Assembly (NCBI GenBank): GCA_016869715.1
Contig: VGDM01000002.1
Span: 62,001 to 126,000 of the forward strand
Direction of reading: 5' to 3'
DNA length: 64,000 nt
Origin: Alphaproteobacteria bacterium
GTDB lineage: Bacteria; Pseudomonadota; Alphaproteobacteria; Acetobacterales; Acetobacteraceae
This document shows, in pieces, positions 52,986 to 62,410 of this stretch. Each line of letters opens with the position of its first letter. Position 1 is the stretch's first letter. The position numbers and the translations under genes were made by a program. The notes beneath the pieces were generated by a model. That model had not been told where the DNA came from. It saw only the letters and a program-made list of their open reading frames with translations, and did no database searches.

Positions 52986-53922
52986 AGCGCACCCTGGGAT
53001 CAATCAGGGCATAGAGGACATCGACCAGGATATTCACCAAGACCAGAAACGTCGTCACCAGCAAAAGCCCACCCTGCACCATGGGGTAATCGCGGCTCAG
53101 CACCGCTTGCGTCAGCAATTGCCCCATGCCGGGGAGCGAAAACAGCGCCTCCGTCACCACCGCGCCTGACAGTAAAAGCGAGATGATGATGCCAACCACC
53201 GTCACGATCGGGATCAGTGCGTTGGCCAAGGCGTGCTTCAGGATCACCTGGCGTTCCGGCAATCCTTTCGCGCGGGCGGTGCGTACATAGTCCTGACGCA
53301 GCACCTCCAGCATGCCAGACCGCGTGATACGCGCGAGCAAACCCGCTTGCAGCAGGGCCAATGATATTGCCGGCATGGTGGTGCTGCGCAGCCAGCCAAG
53401 AGGGTCTTGTAAGAAAGGCACATAACCGCCGCTTGGCAACCACCCGAGCTGCACGGCGAAGAAGATGATCATCAAAAGGCCAAGAAAGAAATTTGGGATG
53501 GAAATGCCAAGCATCGCGACCATCATCGCGACCTGATCCACCCAGGTATTCTGGCGCAAGGCAGCGATGATGCCACTTGCGACACCAACCAACAGCGTCA
53601 GCACCAAGGCATAAAGTGAAAGACCAATGGTGACCGGTAGGCGTTCCATGGTGGCGGCGAGCACTCCTTTGCCGAGCAGGAGTGACTTGCCGAAATCGCC
53701 TTGCAGCAGACCCTGATAATAATGCAGCAATTGCAGCAACAAAGGCTCATCCAGGCCAAGATCGCGGCGCAATTGCTCGATCTGCGCCGGGGTTGCTGCA
53801 ATACCCGCGATTGCCGCCGCAGGATCGCCCGGAATGAGCCGCATCAGCCCAAAGCTGATGAGGCTCACGATGAATAATACCGGAATGGCGCTAAGTAGCC
53901 GGCGGAGCGTGAGGAGCAACAA
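52978..53922 (-). CDS. Dipeptide-type ABC importer permease (DppB-like)
   Basis: The 314-residue permease begins LRRLLSAIPVLFIVSLISFG with the LIPGDPAAAIAG motif. It has six helices and the EAA loop LRQDYVRTARAKGLPERQVI, followed by HALANALIPIVTVVGIII, the hallmark of DppB/OppB proteins. It lies 28 bases after the receptor gene and overlaps the DppC gene. Confidence 0.94.
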   Translation of the reverse strand: MLLLTLRRLLSAIPVLFIVSLISFGLMRLIPGDPAAAIAGIAATPAQIEQLRRDLGLDEPLLLQLLHYYQGLLQGDFGKSLLLGKGVLAATMERLPVTIGLSLYALVLTLLVGVASGIIAALRQNTWVDQVAMMVAMLGISIPNFFLGLLMIIFFAVQLGWLPSGGYVPFLQDPLGWLRSTTMPAISLALLQAGLLARITRSGMLEVLRQDYVRTARAKGLPERQVILKHALANALIPIVTVVGIIISLLLSGAVVTEALFSLPGMGQLLTQAVLSRDYPMVQGGLLLVTTFLVLVNILVDVLYALIDPRVRYE

Positions 53923-53950
53923 GACTATTCACGCTCCCGACCGATCATCC

Positions 53951-55525
53951 TCAACGTTCAATCCACACATTGGAAAAGCGTGGAATACGGAAGGGCACAA
54001 AGCCCTTCACATTGGCGCGTGCGGCTTGAACCTTCGTCAAGGATCCAAATGGGAAGGCATAGGCGCGTTCCAGCACCAGGCGCTGCATGCGGGCGAAGGC
54101 CTCCTGCCGCGCTGTCGGGTCGCGCAGATTATTCATGTCATCCCAGGCAGCCTTCACATCGGGATCATCCTTGTCGTCCTTCGGCCGATAATTGGCGCCA
54201 GGCGAGACCAGAAACTGCATAGTCGCAAGCGCGCCAAGGGCAGGCTGTGTGCCCCAGCCGGAATGAAAAAAATGCCATTCAGTCGAATTGACCCTTTGCG
54301 ACATTTGTACCGAAGTCGGCCAATCTACGACGCGTAGCGATGAATTAATCCCAATGGCCTTCAATTGCTGTTCCATGACCAAGGCTGCATTATACATGGG
54401 TGGATAGTCACGATTGGTCAGGATGATGATCGGTTCGTTTCGATAGCCGGATTCGCGCAGCAAGGCGCGGGCGCGTTGCTGATTGTTGATATTATAGGTT
54501 TCCTTGCCGGCATCCGTGTAGCTCGGCTGGTTCGGATATTGAAAACCGACATTCAGGCGATAATTATTGTCCGTCGCTGCATCCATGATGTCTTCAACAT
54601 TCAGCGCAGCCTGCACTGCACGGCGGAAGGCGAGATTATCGGTCGGTGCAAGCGCGGTATTTGGTAGCGCAATCTGAATCCACCAATTCTGCAAGGGCAG
54701 GATGGTGATGGCGCTATTCCGCCGCAGCCCTTCCAGGGACCGTGTCGGCACATCTTCCACCACATGAAGCGCACCGGTTTCCAGGCCGGCCACGCGGGCA
54801 CTGGCTTCGGTCACGATGCGGAAGGTCACGGTATCAAGGCAGGCAACACGATAGCCACCAAAGCCCGTGCGCTGTTCAAAGGCCGGGTTGGGCTTATAGG
54901 CATCAAAGCGGCCGAGCCTAGCATGGCTGCCCGGCACAAATTCCAATAGGCGGAATGGCCCAGTACCAACAGGGCGAAGCTGCTGCCGCTGATCATCCTT
55001 ATGTTCGGCGGGAATGATCACAATGGGGACCGAAAAGGAAGACAAGGCTTCAATGAACGTAGGCTGCACCTGCTTCATACGAATGATGAAGGTTTGCGCA
55101 TCCGGCGTTTCCCAGCCCGCGACATTATCCAGCGTGCTGCGTTGCAAGCCAATCCGGTTATAGCGATCAAAGGAAGCCGCAACATCGGCCGAGGTCAGTG
55201 CCTTGCCATTATGGAAGGTAATGCCCTGGCGGAGCTTGAAAGTATAGCTCATGCCATCCGGGGCTTCCTGCATGGATTCCGCTAATTCCGGGATGGGCTT
55301 GTTATTTTCATCACGCGTGATCAGTGTCTCATAGATATTCATCGCGATATTGCGCGTTGAAATGGTGCTGGAGGTCATCTGATCCAGCGAATTCACATTG
55401 GCTTCCTGGCCAAAGACCAGATCGCCGCCGCGTGTGGGGCAGGTGAAAGGGGTTGCCATCAGTGGCGTTGCCGACAAGGCCATGGCCACGGCCACAAGAC
55501 CCATACTCAAAATCAGGCGTTTCAT
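53951..55525 (-). CDS. Peptide/nickel-type ABC importer substrate-binding protein (SBP_bac_5)
   Basis: The 524-residue periplasmic receptor has a signal peptide (LSMGLVAVAMALSATPLMA) and the family 5 pattern: GGDLVFGQEANVNSLDQMTS, AESMQEAPDGMSYTFKLRQG, ITFHNGKALTSADVAASFDR and GTGPFRLLEFVPGSHARLGR. It captures the substrate for the ABC importer encoded next to it. A cysteine-containing N-terminus (FTCPTRGG) follows cleavage. A dimethylformamidase-like gene lies 54 bases upstream on the same strand, so the ligand could be an amide or a small peptide. Confidence 0.93.
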   Translation of the reverse strand: MKRLILSMGLVAVAMALSATPLMATPFTCPTRGGDLVFGQEANVNSLDQMTSSTISTRNIAMNIYETLITRDENNKPIPELAESMQEAPDGMSYTFKLRQGITFHNGKALTSADVAASFDRYNRIGLQRSTLDNVAGWETPDAQTFIIRMKQVQPTFIEALSSFSVPIVIIPAEHKDDQRQQLRPVGTGPFRLLEFVPGSHARLGRFDAYKPNPAFEQRTGFGGYRVACLDTVTFRIVTEASARVAGLETGALHVVEDVPTRSLEGLRRNSAITILPLQNWWIQIALPNTALAPTDNLAFRRAVQAALNVEDIMDAATDNNYRLNVGFQYPNQPSYTDAGKETYNINNQQRARALLRESGYRNEPIIILTNRDYPPMYNAALVMEQQLKAIGINSSLRVVDWPTSVQMSQRVNSTEWHFFHSGWGTQPALGALATMQFLVSPGANYRPKDDKDDPDVKAAWDDMNNLRDPTARQEAFARMQRLVLERAYAFPFGSLTKVQAARANVKGFVPFRIPRFSNVWIER

Positions 55526-55579
55526 CCATGCTCTCCCGTTATTGGTGGTGCTATAGCTTCATGCGCGCGCCCCGCGGCG

Positions 55580-57790
55580 TCAACCATTATCGGCAAGCAC
55601 AGCGAAGCGGCGCACAATATTTTCCGTGAGGCGACTGATCGGCCCCTCAAAGCCCTGGCGCCAGAGGCTGCCGCAATAGGTGATGGAACCAACCGCGAAC
55701 ACCGCACCGCCGCCGGGGGTTTCGAAATAAATGATCTCGCCACGCTTGAGCGCCTGCGCCTTTTCACCATTTACGGTGTTCACATGTGAGAGCAATTCCT
55801 CAGGCACCGCGACAAAGGAAGCGGGCGGATCTTCGGATACCGCCAGAATCGCCGTGCCATCCGGCGTGCCAAGGGCAGGGTCGGCGCGGTCCAATTCAAA
55901 ACCCGCCGCGCCGCCGCCGGAAAGCCCGTAATCACCGATGGTCTCGCCTTCCACACCGGCAAAGACCCAGGCGTGGCGCGGGTCGCGTGCCGGCGGCAGC
56001 AACCGGTAATAGGTGCCCTCAAACAAGCCCTGGCCAGAAAAGCCAACCCCCGCCAATTGCTGCGGCGGCCGGCGATTGCGTCGCCATAACCCGCCATAGG
56101 CGCCATCTGTTTGGTGATAATATTCGCCAGGTTCGGCGGCCCAGGCGCGAATGCCGCCCTCGGCGCGGCGCAATTCGAAGACGCCCGGCATATCGGCAGG
56201 CTGCGCGATGCGCCAATAAAACCCGTTGCCGCCCAGATACATCATGCGCCCGCCGCTCCGTGTATAAGTGAAGAGCGCATCAAGCGTTTGCGGCGTGTGA
56301 TATTCCGGGTGCGATCCCGTCATCACCACCTTGTAATTGGAAAGTAGCGCGGCGCCTTCCGCATGCAGATCATGATCCGTGATCACATCAAATGGCAGGC
56401 TACGCGCCTCCAGCCAGGCCAGGATATGCGTATCGGCGGGGTAGTGCCGCAGCCCCGATCCCTTCGCGTCATTGAAAGTCAGGAAGCCCGGCCGCATCGT
56501 GAGTATCGGGCGCAGCCGCGATGAAAAGGCGATGCCGCTATTATCCTGATGGCGATTATAGGTGGAGCGCCCATAGATCGGAAAATCATCCGGATTATGC
56601 GGATAAGCACCCCAAGCCGCGACGCGCGCACGATAGGCGGCATCCGCATTGCCGCGCGCATGATTGGCATAGGCCTGATAGGTGAAGGTGGAGGCCAGAA
56701 ACGCAATAGGCGCTGTCGCCGTGCCTTGCGGGGGCAGCACGTAGAAGGGAATGTGATCCTCACCTTCGGCGCAGGAGATATGAAAGGCATAGGCGCCGGA
56801 ACGCAAATCCGCAGGCACCGTAAAGCTGAAATCATCTGCCCAGCCGCAATCGCTCAAATCATCGGCGTGGAAATGAATGGCGGCGTAATCCGTGGGCGCG
56901 TGGCGCCAGCACATTTCCACCCCTGACCAACGTGCCCCCACCACGGCGCGGGTCGGCACATTCACCAGATCGCCATGGCAGGCTCGCGGGCCGATATCCT
57001 CAACGCGCTCGGTTGCAATGCCACGCGCGAAATCCCAACCGGCGAGAAGCCCTGCCTCAGCAGCGGCAAATGGCTGATCCGGGCGCGGCCATTTGGCGAA
57101 GAACTCTGCCCGGATCGCGGGGTCTTCGATCTTGCCTGTCAGATGCGCGCATGGTGCGGCGGCGCCTTCGGCGGCAATCATCACCACGCCCGCGCCATCG
57201 GGCAGCGCGAGGCCAGCCGCCGAGATTTCCCGCGCGCTGGCGGGGCTCGCATCTTCAATGCATTGCGCGCCGAGCAGGATGCGCCCCGTGGCGGGATCGG
57301 CACTCAGCCACAGCCGATGCCAGCGGCGGAGCGCCAGGGGCGCGCCAAGGCCAAGCTGCCGCTCTCCGCCCGGCCAAATCAGGCGCGCCATCGGCCCATG
57401 CGGTCCCACCGCTAGTGTGACGCGGCGTCCCGCCTGTTCTTCGCTGATAACGGCAGCTTCGGCGTTGGGCTGCGCTTGGAACCAAACCAGCGCGGTCCAG
57501 GTGGTGGGTCCCGCCACGCGCTTGGGCGCCTTTGGGATCAGCGCATAGGACCCAAGCTGGATCGGCTGATGTCGGCCCTGAAATTCCGCATCGAAACGCG
57601 CGGAAAGGTCTTCAAACCGCAGCCCCGGCCCGGCTGGGTTGGGGTCGCCCGAAATCACGCGGCGCAGCCGCGCCCGGTAGCGCGCACCACTTGGCACGCT
57701 GATCTTGACGGCCATGCTCTCACCAGGGCGCGCGGAAAAACGGTCCAGATAGCCGGTGATGGGCAATTCGGCGGGCTTGGCTTCGGCCAT
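55580..57790 (-). CDS. N,N-dimethylformamidase large-subunit-like protein
   Basis: The 736-residue protein shows the large-subunit layout of N,N-dimethylformamidase: an N-terminal beta region with a LamG-like section (TWTALVWFQAQPN), then a C-terminal domain with IAFLASTFTYQAYANHARGN, FPIYGRSTYNRHQDNSG, YKVVMTGSHPEYHTPQTLDA and GGRMMYLGGNGFYWR. In the known enzyme, iron is held by two tyrosines and a glutamate; Tyr371, Tyr411 and Glu496 here have nearly the same spacing, which I infer from memory. No small-subunit gene is visible. GGGGAAG precedes the ATG at 57790. It heads a cluster with a five-gene importer and a deacylase, so it probably hydrolyses an imported amide. Confidence 0.8.
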   Translation of the reverse strand: MAEAKPAELPITGYLDRFSARPGESMAVKISVPSGARYRARLRRVISGDPNPAGPGLRFEDLSARFDAEFQGRHQPIQLGSYALIPKAPKRVAGPTTWTALVWFQAQPNAEAAVISEEQAGRRVTLAVGPHGPMARLIWPGGERQLGLGAPLALRRWHRLWLSADPATGRILLGAQCIEDASPASAREISAAGLALPDGAGVVMIAAEGAAAPCAHLTGKIEDPAIRAEFFAKWPRPDQPFAAAEAGLLAGWDFARGIATERVEDIGPRACHGDLVNVPTRAVVGARWSGVEMCWRHAPTDYAAIHFHADDLSDCGWADDFSFTVPADLRSGAYAFHISCAEGEDHIPFYVLPPQGTATAPIAFLASTFTYQAYANHARGNADAAYRARVAAWGAYPHNPDDFPIYGRSTYNRHQDNSGIAFSSRLRPILTMRPGFLTFNDAKGSGLRHYPADTHILAWLEARSLPFDVITDHDLHAEGAALLSNYKVVMTGSHPEYHTPQTLDALFTYTRSGGRMMYLGGNGFYWRIAQPADMPGVFELRRAEGGIRAWAAEPGEYYHQTDGAYGGLWRRNRRPPQQLAGVGFSGQGLFEGTYYRLLPPARDPRHAWVFAGVEGETIGDYGLSGGGAAGFELDRADPALGTPDGTAILAVSEDPPASFVAVPEELLSHVNTVNGEKAQALKRGEIIYFETPGGGAVFAVGSITYCGSLWRQGFEGPISRLTENIVRRFAVLADNG

Positions 57791-57916
57791 GATGGTTTGC
57801 TTCCCCTTTCGCGCGATGCTCGGCGCCCCGCCTGCCGCCGTCAACACCCGCCCCGGTGGTCAGGCGCGGCCGATCTGTGCAAGACTTACTGAAGGGATAC
57901 GTTCAAGAGGGTGAAG

Positions 57917-58681
57917 ATGGCCGCGATTATCGAAAAACTGGGCGATAGCCGGGCCGAGGCGCGCGAATGGGAACTCCGCTGCGATATGGCGGCGGTGTTT
58001 CGCATTGGCGCGAGGCTCGGCTGGAATGAGCATATCGGCAACCATAACAGCCTGATGTTGCCCGATGAGGCAGAGCCGCGCTTTCTGATCAACCCACGCG
58101 GCTATTTGTTCCAGGAATTGAAAGCATCCGATCTGATTGTCTGTGATCTGGAAGGGCGCGTGCTGCGTGGTAGTGGCGAACTTCGCAAGGTTGCCTTTCA
58201 TATTCATACGCGCATCCATTTGGCCAATCCGGCGGCGACCTGCGTCATTCATGTCCATCCCCGGCATTTGACCGCGCTTTCGATGGTGGAGGGGGCGGAA
58301 TTCGCGCTATCCCATCACAACAACCTGCTACTGAACGACCGCACCGTTTATGATGATGAAGGCGATCAGCCGGTGCATAGCAATGAGGAAGGCGATCGGA
58401 TCGCGCGGCTGATGGGCGATAAGACCATCATGCTGATGCGCGGCCATGGCGTGACCGTGGTGGGCCCAACCGTGCATGACGCTTTCGATGAATGTTACAT
58501 GGCGGAACGCACCTGCACGTATCAATTGACCGCGATGCAAACCGGGCGGCCCTTGCACAGGTTGCCGGATAACCTTCGGCGCAACCATACGGGGCCATGG
58601 GGTGAAAGGCTGGATGCGCGGCTTCATCTGAATGCCTGGCGCCGCGTCTTGGACCGGGAAGAACCTGATTACGCGCGCTAA
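57917..58681 (+). CDS. Class II aldolase/adducin family protein
   Basis: The 254-residue protein has the fold's RCDMAAVFRIGARLGWNEHI, the sugar-phosphate-type loop NPRGYLFQELKASDLIV, the zinc pair in VIHVHPRHLTALSM and the third histidine in MLMRGHGVTVVG. The substrate is unknown. AGAGG sits before ATG 57917; a GTG two codons earlier is less well placed. The next gene, 27 bases on, is a broken Bug receptor whose ligand may once have fed this enzyme. It is distinct in sequence from the class II aldolase at 16 kb. Confidence 0.9.
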   Translation: MAAIIEKLGDSRAEAREWELRCDMAAVFRIGARLGWNEHIGNHNSLMLPDEAEPRFLINPRGYLFQELKASDLIVCDLEGRVLRGSGELRKVAFHIHTRIHLANPAATCVIHVHPRHLTALSMVEGAEFALSHHNNLLLNDRTVYDDEGDQPVHSNEEGDRIARLMGDKTIMLMRGHGVTVVGPTVHDAFDECYMAERTCTYQLTAMQTGRPLHRLPDNLRRNHTGPWGERLDARLHLNAWRRVLDREEPDYAR

Positions 58682-58708
58682 AAAAAAGAAGAAGCACGGG
58701 AGGTAACC

Positions 58709-59682
58709 ATGATCCAACGCGCAGCGTTCTTGCCACTCCTTTAGCCCTGGGCCTGGCGAGCCCCGCCATTGCGCAAGCACCCTGGCCCAATCGGCCGGTC
58801 CGCGTGGTTGTGGGCTTCCCGCCGGGCGGGTCGCTTGATGTGATGACGCGCCTGGCCTGTAAGGTCTTGTCGCGCCGCTTCGGGCAGAATTTCATTGTTG
58901 AGACGCGTTCAGGCGCTTCGGGCAATATCGGCACAGAAGCCATCGCTGGCGCCACGCCGGATGGCTACACCATCGGCACAATCAGCATGCATAATGTGGT
59001 GATCAACCCCATGCTGTTTTAAATCCTACCCTATGATCGGGAGAAAGACTTTGCCTGGATCAGCGCCATGTGGGATTTGCCCAATATCGTTGCCGTGCCG
59101 GCACAGCATGTGCCGGCGCAGACGCTGGCCGAACTCATCACCTGGGCGAAGGCGCGGCGCGGCGGCATCAGCTACGGGTCATCCGGCGTTGGCACCACCA
59201 TTCATCTCTCCGGTGCCTTCCTGATGGGGCGCGCGGGGATTGAGGCCACTCATGTGACTTTTCGTGGCGCCGCGCAGACCATCCCTGCCATGCTTTCGGG
59301 CGATATTCAGGTGGCGGTTGATAACCTTGCCAGTTATACGGGCGATATTCAGGAAGGGCGCATCCGGCCCTTGGCTGTAACCATGCTGGAACGTTGGCCC
59401 TCTTTACCCAATGTGCCGACCATGGCGGAAGCGGGGATGGATAACTTCAATATCAACCCCTGGCATATGTGGGGTGGCCCGCGCGCCATGCCGCGTGAGA
59501 TTGTGGATAGGATTTCCGCCGAAATCCGCAGCGCCTTTGCCGATCCTGAATTGAAGCAACGCGCCATCGGCGTGGGGGCGCGGCTGACAGGTTCAACACC
59601 GGAAGAATTGGCCGCGCGGCTGAAGCACGAACAGCCGATCTGGGCAGAAATGGTGCGGATTTCCGGCGCTCAGCCGGAATAG
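58709..59682 (+). pseudogene. Bug-family receptor gene with a frameshift and a stop codon
   Basis: From the ATG (after GGGAGG) the frame reads MIQRAAFLPLL and stops, while the matching signal-peptide end LALGLASPAIAQAPWPNRPV lies one base off. Motifs VVVGFPPGGSLDVMTRLACK and IVETRSGASGNIGTEAIAG follow, then an in-frame TAA (59020-59022) after NPMLF. The rest continues in the same frame (ILPYDREKDFAWISAMWDLP, then VTFRGAAQTIPAMLSGDIQV) to the normal C-terminus. Two independent lesions make a functional receptor unlikely. Confidence 0.85.
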
Positions 59683-59708
59683 GGCAGGGGGGATGCGCTG
59701 AAGGCCAG

Positions 59709-59783
59709 TGGTTGGGGCGCCAGGATTCGAACCTGGGAATGGCGGTACCAAAAACCGCTGCCTTACCGCTTGGCGACGCCCCA
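59709..59783 (-). tRNA. tRNA-Gln (anticodon TTG)
   Basis: On the minus strand TGGGGCG pairs with CGCCCCA, followed by discriminator A and encoded CCA. The anticodon arm GCGGTTTTTGGTACCGC carries TTG, and the T-arm CCAGGTTCGAATCCTGG is intact. It reads CAA/CAG glutamine codons and is followed on the same strand by nothing before the broken Bug gene. Confidence 0.97.
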
Positions 59784-59805
59784 ATACTCCCGCGCGTAAT
59801 AACCC

Positions 59806-60663
59806 TCAAAGGGCCGCGCCGTGAAGGCCCCCTCCCCAACACCACCAGGCGGGGGGTAAGGCCGCTGCTGCCGCAGCCGCTGCAGCCGCATTCGGAAACA
59901 CCCCAAAGCAGGTGGCGCCTGACCCACTCATGCGCGCCAAAAGGCAACCGGGGCTTGCAGAAATCGCCGCCAGAACCTTAGCAATCGCGGGGCAAAGGCT
60001 GATCGCGGGCGCCTGTAAATCATTCCCCAAACGCGCCAAATCCACGGCCATTTCAGCCGCACTTCCCCAGGCTTCCGGCAAGTCAGCGCGCGCCGAAAAC
60101 CCAGCCTGACGGGCGCGAAACACGGCCGGGGTCGCCAAAGCCTCGCGCGGATTGGCCAGCAAAAGCCCGAAGCGCGGCAGGCGTGGTGCGGCACTCAGCA
60201 CTTCCCCCACCCCTTCCATGCGGGCGGGGCGGGAGCCCACACACACCGGCACATCGGCGCCGAGCTTCGCGCCAAGCGCGGCTAGCGCGGCCTCCGGCAA
60301 GCCCAGGCCCCAAGCCCGGTTGAGCACACGCAGGCTTGCTGCTGCATCAGCGCTGCCGCCGCCAATGCCACTCGCGACCGGCAGGCGCTTCAGCAAATGC
60401 AGCAGCCCATGGCCTTTAAGCCCGGCGGCCTCTGCCAAGGCCCGCGCCGCGCGCAGCACCAGATTATCGTGCTCGGCGTCCAGCGCCGCACCTTCTGCGC
60501 CTTCAATGGCAAGCGAGAGGGACTCCCCCGAACAGGCGCTGACCGTATCGCCCATGCCGGCGAACACCACCAGGCTATCCAGCAGATGATATCCATCCGC
60601 CCGGCGCCCCGTGACATGCAGGAACAGATTGACCTTGGCCGGGGCCGCTTCGGAGATTTTCAG
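59806..60663 (-). CDS. ispE: 4-diphosphocytidyl-2-C-methyl-D-erythritol kinase
   Basis: IspE phosphorylates CDP-methylerythritol in the MEP isoprenoid pathway. The 285-residue GHMP kinase starts [20 protein letters not shown], with the conserved APAKVNLFL and [15 protein letters not shown] motif 2 is [18 protein letters not shown], and motif 3 [14 protein letters not shown] lies near an alanine-rich C-terminus. No ATG, GTG or TTG exists between an upstream stop and APAKVN; the only sensible start is CTG at 60663, overlapping the TPR gene stop as CTGA. A GGAG lies upstream. Starting at the later GTG (60570) would remove the substrate-binding N-terminus. Confidence 0.9.
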   Translation of the reverse strand: MKISEAAPAKVNLFLHVTGRRADGYHLLDSLVVFAGMGDTVSACSGESLSLAIEGAEGAALDAEHDNLVLRAARALAEAAGLKGHGLLHLLKRLPVASGIGGGSADAAASLRVLNRAWGLGLPEAALAALGAKLGADVPVCVGSRPARMEGVGEVLSAAPRLPRFGLLLANPREALATPAVFRARQAGFSARADLPEAWGSAAEMAVDLARLGNDLQAPAISLCPAIAKVLAAISASPGCLLARMSGSGATCFGVFPNAAAAAAAAAALPPAWWCWGGGLHGAAL

Positions 60664-62363
60664 CGCCGCGTCTCCGCCGCCGGCTGAGGCGCTAGCCCGC
60701 CCGTGATTTTGGCTTCGATTTTTGGACCTTCGTCACCTTCAGGCCCCAGCACCAGTGCGCGGCGCCACTGAAACAGCGCTTCCCGTCGACGGCCCTGCGC
60801 CCAATAGACATCGCCCAGATGGTCATTGATGACGCTGCTTTGCGATTCAAGCTCGACCGCCTTTTCCAGCCAGCGCACCGCGCCCGGCATATCGCCAAGC
60901 TTGAACAGTGCCCAACCGAGGCTATCGGCGATATTGCCATCATTTGGGCGCAGCTCCACCGCACGTTCCAGCATGCGCCGCGCTTCGACCAGATTCTGCC
61001 CAAGCTCCACCCAGCTATAGGCCAGGTAATTCAACACCAAAGGCTGTTCGGGGCTGAGGCTGAGCGCGCGTTGGAAATCCGCCTCGGCCTCTGGCCAGCG
61101 CTTGGCACGTTCAAAGGCAATGCCGCGGGCATAGAAAAGCGGCCAATGCGCAACCGCCGGCACGCCGATGCGCGCGATGGCCGCGTCATAGGCGGCAATC
61201 GCTAGTGGCCAATTCTGCCGCCCGCGATACATATCCCCAAGGCGCGCCACGGGCTGAGAGGCGCGCGGGAATTGCGCCGATAGCCGACGCAACTCTGACT
61301 CGGCCTCCGGCAGCTTATCCAGCCGATCAAGCAAGCCGGCACGCCGCAGCGCCAGAAGCGGCGCAAAGGGATCGGCGCGATCGGCGTGTTCCAGCATGGC
61401 CAGCGCGGCTTGGTATTGGCCCTCATCCCCCAGCGCCTCGGCCCCCGCGAGCAGCGCTGGCCCAAAGCGCGGGCGGAGCTGCAACGCAAGCCGCACCAGC
61501 GCAAGCGAAAATTCGCCCGATTGCGGCCCGCGAAGCGCAGAGGCCAGGCTAAGATAGGCTTCAGCCATGCCCTCGGTCGCGGAGGCCACCACGCGCCGTG
61601 TCGCCAAAGCCTCTCGCCCGCCGGTATCGGAAAATAGCCCGGCATCATTCTGGCCACGGCCCAGCCGATCCAAAAGCCGCTCAGCCTCCGCCTGCTGGCC
61701 GGCGCGCATCAATATGCCGGCCATGGTGCGCGCCAGCGGCAGGCTTGGCGCCGGGCCGTCTGCCAGTGCGAGGCGTACAAGGCGCTCCGCTTCTCGCGGG
61801 CGCTCCGCGATATCGGCAATCATCGCGGCATGCAGCCCATAAATGCCGCGTTGGCGGCCTGCTTCCGTCAGCGGGCGGAGCGTGGCGAGCGCCGCATCCG
61901 TCTGCCCACTGCCCCGCTGCGCCCAGGCCACCAACAACGGTTTCAATAGGGTGAATATTCCCTGGTTGGGCAAGGCGAGAAAGCGCTGTTCCGCCCGATC
62001 ATAGCGCCCCGCTTGCGCCTCCTGCCCGGCAAGATACATGGCGGCGAGCGGTTCATTAGGGATGACGCGTGCAAGCCTTGCAGCTTCAGAACGGCCATCC
62101 ATCAGGCTGGCAATGAAGGCGCGTTGAACGACCTCGGGCTCATTCGGGTCGCGCCGTAGCGCCTGGATCAGGCTATCGGCGGCGAATTTCGTATCAGCTT
62201 CATTGGTGGCGAAGCGCCCGGCCAAATAGGACCCGAAGGCGCCAGTAACTTCCGGTGCCGCGCCAAGCAATGCGGGGCGGTCCACATTATCCCCTGCCGC
62301 GCAGGCGGAAAGCAGCGTGGCGGCAAGCAGCCAAAGGCGGCGGGGCGGGGGTTTGGAAGCCAT
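60660..62363 (-). CDS. Tetratricopeptide-repeat lipoprotein
   Basis: The 567-residue protein begins with a lipobox ([14 protein letters not shown]) and then consists almost entirely of TPR helices, for example [40 protein letters not shown] and [20 protein letters not shown] near the C-terminus. The last repeat [20 protein letters not shown] is a good match to the consensus. It probably acts as an outer-membrane-anchored periplasmic scaffold. Alphaproteobacteria often place such a gene directly before ispE, as here. Its stop overlaps the ispE CTG. Confidence 0.9.
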   Translation of the reverse strand: MASKPPPRRLWLLAATLLSACAAGDNVDRPALLGAAPEVTGAFGSYLAGRFATNEADTKFAADSLIQALRRDPNEPEVVQRAFIASLMDGRSEAARLARVIPNEPLAAMYLAGQEAQAGRYDRAEQRFLALPNQGIFTLLKPLLVAWAQRGSGQTDAALATLRPLTEAGRQRGIYGLHAAMIADIAERPREAERLVRLALADGPAPSLPLARTMAGILMRAGQQAEAERLLDRLGRGQNDAGLFSDTGGREALATRRVVASATEGMAEAYLSLASALRGPQSGEFSLALVRLALQLRPRFGPALLAGAEALGDEGQYQAALAMLEHADRADPFAPLLALRRAGLLDRLDKLPEAESELRRLSAQFPRASQPVARLGDMYRGRQNWPLAIAAYDAAIARIGVPAVAHWPLFYARGIAFERAKRWPEAEADFQRALSLSPEQPLVLNYLAYSWVELGQNLVEARRMLERAVELRPNDGNIADSLGWALFKLGDMPGAVRWLEKAVELESQSSVINDHLGDVYWAQGRRREALFQWRRALVLGPEGDEGPKIEAKITGGLAPQPAAETRR

Positions 62364-62410
62364 AAGGTCAAATTAAACCTTGTTCCTCGCCGAACCAAGG
62401 CCCGGTTCGG

